64,000 nucleotides of DNA from positions 1 through 64,000 of the forward strand of contig SVTY01000004.1 in NCBI GenBank assembly GCA_015063535.1. The letters are read 5' to 3'. The notes beneath the pieces were generated by a model that saw nothing but the letters and a program-made list of their open reading frames with translations, had not been told where the DNA came from and ran no database searches. The position numbers and the translations under genes are program-made. The DNA is from Oscillospiraceae bacterium. Lineage in GTDB: Bacteria; Bacillota; Clostridia; Oscillospirales; CAG-272. Of the stretch, positions 59,304-64,000 are shown piece by piece; the stretch's first letter is position 1; each line of letters opens with the position of its first letter.

Positions 59304-59630
59304 ATGATGACGGAAAAAAGAAGGGAAGAACGCAGACTGGAGCTCATTGATGAGCTGAGAGAAGAGTTGGAGGTATCAGACGGCGAGCTGGAGCGCATCG
59401 TTGACCGTTTGGTTGACTCGGAGTACCGCAAAGAGAGGCACGGGGCGTGGATCTTTGACGATCACTATACGTCGCACAAATATGTGCGTTGGGTCTGCTC
59501 CGCATGTACGCATTGGCAGTCGGCGCAGAGGCATATCATGTCCGAGCAGATCTTCTATATGAATTACTGCCCGTTCTGCGGCTCACAGATGGACAAGCCG
59601 GAGAGAAAGACATCGGAGGACTCGCTATGA
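59304..59630 (+). CDS. zinc-ribbon phage protein
   Basis: 108 aa; start at the first of two Met codons, 8 bases after AGGAGG, 30 codons into the track ORF. N-terminal charged helix (TEKRREERRLELIDELREEL), then HGAWIFDDHY and two CxxC knuckles (WVCSACTHW and YCPFCGSQMD) that form one zinc ribbon. Proteins with HGxW plus CPxCGxxMD are frequent in clostridial phages; a nucleic-acid-binding role is plausible. Overlaps the next gene by ATGA. Confidence 0.7.
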   Translation: MMTEKRREERRLELIDELREELEVSDGELERIVDRLVDSEYRKERHGAWIFDDHYTSHKYVRWVCSACTHWQSAQRHIMSEQIFYMNYCPFCGSQMDKPERKTSEDSL

Positions 59631-59782
59631 CAGAGATGCTTGGCGGATTGATCCTTGGCGCCATTTTGGTCGTATTGATTGCGACCTTGGTACATAGCTG
59701 GATCGAGGACGGAGAAGAGAACGGCATTGTGGATCTGCGGGAGCCCGAGGATGCGGAGTGGGATGATGAAGAAGAGGAATAA
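59627..59782 (+). CDS. small single-pass membrane protein
   Basis: 51 aa; start at the ATGA overlap, far inside the track ORF. MTEMLGGLILGAILVVLIAT is one membrane helix, followed by a very acidic cytoplasmic tail ending in DDEEEE. Function unknown. Confidence 0.6.
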   Translation: MTEMLGGLILGAILVVLIATLVHSWIEDGEENGIVDLREPEDAEWDDEEEE

Positions 59783-59789
59783 AGGAAAA

Positions 59790-59821
59790 GGCATCAGGAA
59801 GCCTGCCAGCTTTCTGATGCC
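59790..59821. other. hairpin between small phage genes
   Basis: GGCATCAGGAA and TTTCTGATGCC pair around ~10 bases; T-tract weak. Sits between the membrane protein and the next gene; may attenuate the early transcript. Confidence 0.45.
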
Positions 59822-59902
59822 GATGGGTACGGTTGCACACCACGTAACCTGTCCTTATTCTATCACAAAAACAAAGTTTTGTCAAGAAGGAAGGAGAAAT
59901 TT

Positions 59903-60118
59903 ATGCAATACAAAATGGACGGCTACTACAAAAATGATGTAGCGTGTGTATACGGCTACGACAGCAAGGGGCATAAGGTGATGATCTACAAGGGATATTT
60001 CAACTACAAAAACAATACGGTAACGCTGTATCCCTTTTCCCGTCTGGCGCCGACCTCCGATCCCATTGCGAAGGTGACCATCCCCATGGCGAAGCTGCAA
60101 CGGGAGGGCGTTCGGTAG
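59903..60118 (+). CDS. hypothetical small protein
   Basis: 71 aa; ATG after GAAGGAAGGAGAAATTT, 8 codons into the track ORF. Opens MQYKMDGYYKNDVACVYGYD, Tyr- and Lys-rich beta-type sequence, no motif. The upstream 120 bases hold a hairpin and an AT-rich stretch with TTGTCA but no convincing promoter. Confidence 0.55.
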   Translation: MQYKMDGYYKNDVACVYGYDSKGHKVMIYKGYFNYKNNTVTLYPFSRLAPTSDPIAKVTIPMAKLQREGVR

Positions 60119-60247
60119 AACGCTCTCCCTCTGACAAGTGCATGTACCGAAGGGTATATTTTCGGTCTTGTATTGTATCGTATCAAATCAACGAGATTGT
60201 TTGACAAAGACGTGAAAAGAAAAGGATTTTTGAGAAAGGAATTTTTT

Positions 60248-60673
60248 ATGAAGGAGACACAATCACACGGAGGGCAACCGCAGGGGGGAGGTCCGTCCTG
60301 TCCTGTCCGTCCCGCATTTGGGGAGAAGCAGGCAGAAATACGGGAGAGGATGCAGCTGGGCACTTTTTCCCTTCGGGACAGAGCCTTAGCGGCGGAGCTT
60401 TGCTCGGTGATCGCCGAGGTATATACGTTGGCAGAGAGCGGAGAAGGAATGGTACGCATAGAGGGGATACCGATCCCCTTCGGATTGGTCAGGGATATCT
60501 ATGAGTTTCTCACACCCGCCCATCTGGAGCATGTGATCGGACGGTATCGGCAGGTGGTGATCCCCATTCGCAATCCCAAGGCGTATCTGCGAACGGCACT
60601 GTACAATGCGGTGTTCGAGCTGGAGCACAGTGAGGAGAACGAATTTCAAAGCGACGGAGGGAGCGGGCGATGA
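60248..60673 (+). CDS. replication initiator C-terminal-like protein (DUF6017-like)
   Basis: 141 aa; ATG after AAAGGAATTTTT, 25 codons into the track ORF. Gly/Pro-rich start, then helices ending with PFGLVRDIYEFLTPAHLEHV and IRNPKAYLRTALYNAVFELE. That last pattern (I-x-N-x-x-A-Y-L-x-x-x-L-Y/F-N-A) marks the C-terminal domain of plasmid and element replication initiator A proteins, here standing alone without the N-terminal winged-helix domains. Overlaps the HUH gene by 4 bases. Confidence 0.6.
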   Translation: MKETQSHGGQPQGGGPSCPVRPAFGEKQAEIRERMQLGTFSLRDRALAAELCSVIAEVYTLAESGEGMVRIEGIPIPFGLVRDIYEFLTPAHLEHVIGRYRQVVIPIRNPKAYLRTALYNAVFELEHSEENEFQSDGGSGR

Positions 60674-61560
60674 TCCGAGAACAGCACATCAAGTCGGGCA
60701 AGCTGCTGGAGGTGAAATTTTACCCGGTCTTTTCCGACGGTACTCCCATCCCGAGGGGACCGAAGAAAAAGCTTTCGACCAAGGCGCAGAAGGACTACAA
60801 CGACCGACAGGCGATCAAATCCTTCGTTCGCCTGGTCAATGCCAATTTCGGAGAGAGCGATCTGCTGGCGCATCTGACCTACACGGTGGGACAAGCTCCC
60901 GAGACAGAGGCAGAGGCACGGCGGGATATGGCAAATTACATACGCAGGATCAAGACCTTGCGGGCATCGCATCTGAAGCGGGTGGAGGAAAAGCTGAAGA
61001 GGACGCCGAAGGATGAGGGGCTGAGGGCGCAAAGGAAATACCTGAGCGCCCCTTTTAAATACGCATACGGCGTGGAGACGGTGGAGTATAAGAGCGGAGC
61101 CAAGAAGGGACAGCGGAACTTTCACTTTCACCTGTTCATGACAGGTTGGGGCGGACGGGATCGAGACGAAGCAGAGAAGCTGTGGACGAAGGGAGAGCGG
61201 TGCAACTGCGACCGCTTCCGTCCCCGCACGTTTGGCCCAGAGGCGGCGGCAAAGTATGTGGCGAAATCCCCGGCAGGGGTACGTCGCTTTTCCTGCTCCA
61301 AGAATTTGGACAAGCCTGTGGCCGAGCCTCCCAAGGACGGCAAGGTCTCGGTAAGAGAGGTGGAGCGGATGGTGAAGCAGAGAAGCGAGGATCGGAGCTA
61401 TTGGGAGCGGCGTCACGGTGGCTATGAATTTCTCGGCTTCGAAAAGCCACCCGAGGAGTGCTATAACGAGTACAACGGCTATTACTATCTAACCGTCAAG
61501 CTCTACAAAAAGGACAAGCCGCCGAACCGAAACAAGACAGAAATCAAGCGGCACAGATAG
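60670..61560 (+). CDS. HUH rolling-circle replication-type protein
   Basis: 296 aa. HUH metal motif NFHFHLFMTG (His152, His154) after a palm-like beta strand, and a candidate catalytic tyrosine, Tyr196, in AAKYVAKSP, spaced as in the ORF2/G2P and Rep groups (HUH, then YxxK). Upstream ESDLLAHLTYTVGQAP fits motif I. Such enzymes nick single strands at an origin and join through tyrosine. No Cys-rich zinc finger except CNCDRF. In a tailed-phage-like genome it would initiate replication or mobilise the element. Strong coupling to the DUF6017-like gene. Confidence 0.7.
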   Translation: MIREQHIKSGKLLEVKFYPVFSDGTPIPRGPKKKLSTKAQKDYNDRQAIKSFVRLVNANFGESDLLAHLTYTVGQAPETEAEARRDMANYIRRIKTLRASHLKRVEEKLKRTPKDEGLRAQRKYLSAPFKYAYGVETVEYKSGAKKGQRNFHFHLFMTGWGGRDRDEAEKLWTKGERCNCDRFRPRTFGPEAAAKYVAKSPAGVRRFSCSKNLDKPVAEPPKDGKVSVREVERMVKQRSEDRSYWERRHGGYEFLGFEKPPEECYNEYNGYYYLTVKLYKKDKPPNRNKTEIKRHR

Positions 61561-61618
61561 GAAACGCACGGAAGAAAAGTTTTATACCACAAGCCTTTTG
61601 AAATATAGGGAAAACCCC

Positions 61619-61647
61619 TTGTATTTTCCCGACAAACGTGCTAAAGT
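61619..61647 (+). promoter_or_regulatory. possible promoter before the terminase genes
   Basis: TTGTAT, 17 bases, TAAAGT; weak -10. It lies in the 178-base gap after the HUH gene. Confidence 0.4.
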
Positions 61648-61665
61648 GTAGGTAACAAAAGCAAT

Positions 61666-61680
61666 CGTCGAAGCTCGACG
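61666..61680. other. short perfect hairpin before terS
   Basis: CGTCGA-AGC-TCGACG in the terminase leader; could be a TerS recognition or leader structure, unproven. Confidence 0.4.
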
Positions 61681-61738
61681 GAAAAACGCACAGGCGGAGG
61701 CGCACGTGCGTGCGGAAGGGAAAACAGAGAGGGAAAGC

Positions 61739-62230
61739 ATGGCAAGAGGGCAGAAATACAGCGAGGAGATCCGAGAGAGGGCGTTTGCGCTGATAGCGGC
61801 GGGAGAAAGCTGTTCTGCCGTTGCCCGAACGCTGGGGATCCCGAGAACAACGCTGAAGGGCTGGCAGGACAGTCAGAGCACCGAGGAAAAGGAAAGTCGG
61901 GAGGAGCTGCACCGCCGCCACAAGGAGCGGTTTGCGGAGGATGCATGGCAGACCATTCATTTCGGCAACGAGATCCTGACACGGAGATTTGAGCGTGCCG
62001 CCCGCAATGAGCGGGAGATGGATCGTCTGCTGGAGGCATTCCTGGCAAGCGCAGAGACGCTCAGCGCCGAACAGCTCAAGGCTCTGCTGAAAAAATTCGG
62101 CGAGCTTCAGCTGATGGACGTGGGTAAGGTCGCCGTGGTGATGGGAACGCTCTACGATAAGCAAGCGCTGATCGCCAAGGAAGCCACTGCCAGAGTGGAG
62201 CTTGCCGAGCTGAAATTCGAGGAGCTGTGA
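61739..62230 (+). CDS. terS: phage terminase small subunit-like protein
   Basis: 163 aa; ATG after AGAGAGGGAAAGC, 11 codons into the track ORF. N-terminal helix-turn-helix of the transposase/terminase type (YSEEIRERAFALIAAGESCS, AVARTLGIPRTTLKGWQ) to recognise packaging DNA, and a helical oligomerisation region. Its position one base before the large-subunit gene defines it. The stop and the next start share an A. Confidence 0.78.
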   Translation: MARGQKYSEEIRERAFALIAAGESCSAVARTLGIPRTTLKGWQDSQSTEEKESREELHRRHKERFAEDAWQTIHFGNEILTRRFERAARNEREMDRLLEAFLASAETLSAEQLKALLKKFGELQLMDVGKVAVVMGTLYDKQALIAKEATARVELAELKFEEL

Positions 62231-64000
62231 TGGCACTGACGTTGGAAGAGATCGTTGCCAAGCGGAAGGATCGATGGGAGAGCCTGCGGGATATCGAATA
62301 CGACCGACGGCTGACCCGTGCGGCAGTAAAGGAAATTCTGCAAAATAAGGAGCTTCGGGATATCGTTACCCGCAAGCCCTATCTGCTCATTGAGGTTGCC
62401 TTCAGCGTGGTGGATAAGGAAAAGCATACGGTACCGTTTTTTCTCAACGAGGTACAACGGGATTTTCTTGCCGAGCTGGAGCAAAGAGGGACGGACAAGC
62501 CGTACTTTATCCTGAAGGGACGGCAACAGGGCTTTACCACTCTGATCACCGCCATACAGCTTGCCTGTTCGGTGGTACAAAAGAATTTTTCGGGCTTTAC
62601 GATTGCCCATCGGAGGGACAGCACCAAGGCGATCTTCAATGACAGGGCGCGGGTGGTGTATCAACGCCTGCCCGATCAGCTGAAGCCACATGAGAAATAC
62701 AATTCGGCGGACGAGCTGTTCTTCGACCGTCTCAATTCCTCATGGCGGGTCGAGACGGCATCGGAGGATGTGGCAAGAGGGATGACCCTGAATTTCGTCC
62801 ACCTGTCCGAGGCGGCATTTTACAGCTGTGATTTTTCCCTCTTGCAGGCATCGGTGGGTGAGGCGGCGGCAGCGGGAGCGGCGGTGATCTACGAAACGAC
62901 GGCGAACGGCTTCAACCATGCCAAGGAGCTGTGGGATAGCGGCGCCTGTCATACGCTGTTTTACGGCTGGTGGCGGACGGCGGAATACCGCAGACAAGAT
63001 GCGCCTCCTGCCGAGGCGGTCGATGGGTGGCTTGCCGAGAGACTGCGGCTTCTTGCCGAGCGGGGGCTGGATGAGGCGCAACGGAATTGGTATGCGCACA
63101 AGTACGCCTCGTATCTCGATAAAAGTCTGATACGGCAGGAATATCCCTGTACGCCGGAGGAAGCCTTCCTTTCGGGCGGAGAGTGTATTTTCGACAAGGA
63201 GGCGATCCAGTCTTGGCTTCTGCGGCTGGAGCAAAAGCCGAAGGGGCGGACGGGATATTTTACTTACAAGAAAACGGGCAGGGAGATCCGCAATTCGGCG
63301 GGCGAGACGGTGGATGTGGAATGGAGCCTGACCGATATCGCCTTTGTTGAGGACAAAAACGGATATATCACCCTGCATGAGGAGCCCCGTATCAAGAAAA
63401 ACGGAGAGGGGCAGACGGTCGCACTGGCACCGTATACCCTTGGCGGCGATACGGCGGGGAGCGGTACCGACTATTTTACGGGCAAGGTGGTGTGCAGTCT
63501 CGACCGCAAAACGGCGGCAACGCTCCGTAAGCAACGGATGGATGAGGATCTGTATGCCGAGCAGATGTACTGTCTCGGCAAGTACTACCACGATGCCCTC
63601 ATCGGAATCGAGACCAATTACAGCCGTCAGCCCACCCGCCTGCTGGCATCGGTCTACCGCTATCCCCATCTGTATCTGAGGGAGCGGTTAGATCGGCTGT
63701 GCGAAACAGTAGAGCAGGTACCTGGCTTTGAGACGACCGCCAAAACAAAGCCCGTCATTATCGGGGAATTGGTCGCCGAAATGCGGGAGGATGTAACCCT
63801 TGAGTGTGACAGGGAGACCCTGAAGGAAATGACGGTCTTTGTCAAGAAGGACAACGGCCGCATGGAGGCGGTTCAGGGCATGCACGACGATCTTGTGATG
63901 GCGCTTGCCATTGCGCATTTTATCGGAACGCAGCAGAGACGGACATGGATCCCCGCCGATACGGGAGAGAAGGATTTTATTACCCGCAATTTCTCGGAAG
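62230..64000 (+). CDS. terL: phage terminase large subunit (partial, runs off the window)
   Basis: At least 590 codons with no stop before the window end; missing from the ORF track for that reason. ATG overlaps the terS stop. ATPase part: Walker A-like YFILKGRQQGFTTL (~97), Walker B LNFVHLSEAAF (~191) with catalytic Glu, coupling motif YETTANGF. Nuclease part: YTLGGDTAGSGTDYF (first Asp, ~404), IGIETNYSRQ, and QGMHDDLVMALAIA (~553). Pumps DNA into the procapsid. Strong support that the element is a tailed-phage derivative. Confidence 0.92.
   Translation, partial: MALTLEEIVAKRKDRWESLRDIEYDRRLTRAAVKEILQNKELRDIVTRKPYLLIEVAFSVVDKEKHTVPFFLNEVQRDFLAELEQRGTDKPYFILKGRQQGFTTLITAIQLACSVVQKNFSGFTIAHRRDSTKAIFNDRARVVYQRLPDQLKPHEKYNSADELFFDRLNSSWRVETASEDVARGMTLNFVHLSEAAFYSCDFSLLQASVGEAAAAGAAVIYETTANGFNHAKELWDSGACHTLFYGWWRTAEYRRQDAPPAEAVDGWLAERLRLLAERGLDEAQRNWYAHKYASYLDKSLIRQEYPCTPEEAFLSGGECIFDKEAIQSWLLRLEQKPKGRTGYFTYKKTGREIRNSAGETVDVEWSLTDIAFVEDKNGYITLHEEPRIKKNGEGQTVALAPYTLGGDTAGSGTDYFTGKVVCSLDRKTAATLRKQRMDEDLYAEQMYCLGKYYHDALIGIETNYSRQPTRLLASVYRYPHLYLRERLDRLCETVEQVPGFETTAKTKPVIIGELVAEMREDVTLECDRETLKEMTVFVKKDNGRMEAVQGMHDDLVMALAIAHFIGTQQRRTWIPADTGEKDFITRNFSE

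Larger units (their letters stand above)
50898..64000. mobile_element. integrated element, probable prophage (left part)
   Basis: Begins at the break in the ATPase gene and runs off the window. Contents in order: serine recombinase, ImmA/IrrE peptidase, SF1 helicase, XRE repressor, operator-promoter, early genes, replication-type proteins, terminase small and large subunits. The AT-rich control region (53-58 kb) contrasts with GC-rich 58-64 kb, as in a mosaic phage. No structural genes are in view beyond TerL, so a defective phage or phage-like island remains possible. Confidence 0.85.

Overview
The window looks like the chromosome of an anaerobic, spore-forming member of the Clostridia (Oscillospirales/Christensenellales-like). 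Support for this is a complete spoIIA locus (spoIIAA-spoIIAB-sigF), a nine-gene V/A-type Na+-ATPase operon in the Enterococcus hirae ntp order, strong AGGAGG ribosome binding sites, TTGACA-17-TATAAT promoters, Gram-positive lipoproteins, and clostridial families such as DUF3737, DUF6062, CmpB and MnmM. Species cannot be named from sequence reading alone.

Layout. (1) 0.2-7.5 kb: a run of exported proteins on the + strand: a lipoprotein with a C-terminal endonuclease/exonuclease/phosphatase domain, a solute-binding-like lipoprotein, a GLUG-repeat surface protein, a 50-aa peptide missed by the ORF track, and a CE2-like esterase lipoprotein that has lost its catalytic motifs. (2) 7.6-10.6 kb: a PHP phosphoesterase, a truncated acetyltransferase next to the 3' half of a tRNA-Pro (a probable integration scar), an intact GNAT and a DUF3298-like protein. 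(3) 10.8-19.5 kb: ntpF-I-K-E-C-G-A-B-D, ending in a strong terminator. (4) 19.8-25.7 kb: an EF-G paralogue, a type II pantothenate kinase (-), a NagD-type HAD phosphatase and RqcH. (5) 25.8-30.5 kb: an AraC regulator divergent from a Gfo/Idh/MocA oxidoreductase and a NahK-like sugar kinase, then two tandem paralogous small hydrophobic peptides (-) and a DUF3737 protein. (6) 30.7-36.6 kb: pgk, tpiA, rbfA, nrnA, an AI-2E/YtvI-family permease and a cyclophilin lipoprotein. (7) 36.6-40.1 kb: an ABC exporter and the spoIIA operon. (8) 40.1-49.9 kb: rsmA, tRNA-Thr(CGU) with a rearranged relic, a CmpB-family protein, a membrane protein with metG, gpsA, tatD, and a leftward operon of DUF6062, mnmM and a VanY-type carboxypeptidase.

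(9) 50.9-64.0 kb (runs off the window): an integrated element, probably a prophage. It interrupts a P2-type cation ATPase gene exactly at its conserved PEGLP motif. Its left end carries an inverted repeat, an outward promoter and a short terminated transcript. A large serine recombinase follows, then ImmA/IrrE peptidase, an SF1 helicase (possible accessory/defence cargo) and an XRE repressor facing a promoter with a perfect 18-bp operator in its spacer. Rightward early genes come next, interrupted by an oppositely oriented two-gene cassette (50-aa peptide translationally coupled to a zinc-ribbon DUF4145 protein). The rightward block continues with small XRE and zinc-ribbon proteins, a replication-initiator-like protein, an HUH rolling-circle-type protein, and terminase small and large subunits.

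How genes work together. The V-ATPase c-ring keeps the Na+ ligands known from E. hirae NtpK, so the cell probably couples Na+ to ATP. The AraC-oxidoreductase-kinase group looks like an amino-sugar or glycan salvage unit. spoIIA sets forespore sigma-F activity. No CRISPR array or rRNA gene was seen. The most promising undescribed items are the tandem hydrophobic peptides at 29.3-29.5 kb and the DUF4145 cassette at 57.3-58.1 kb.
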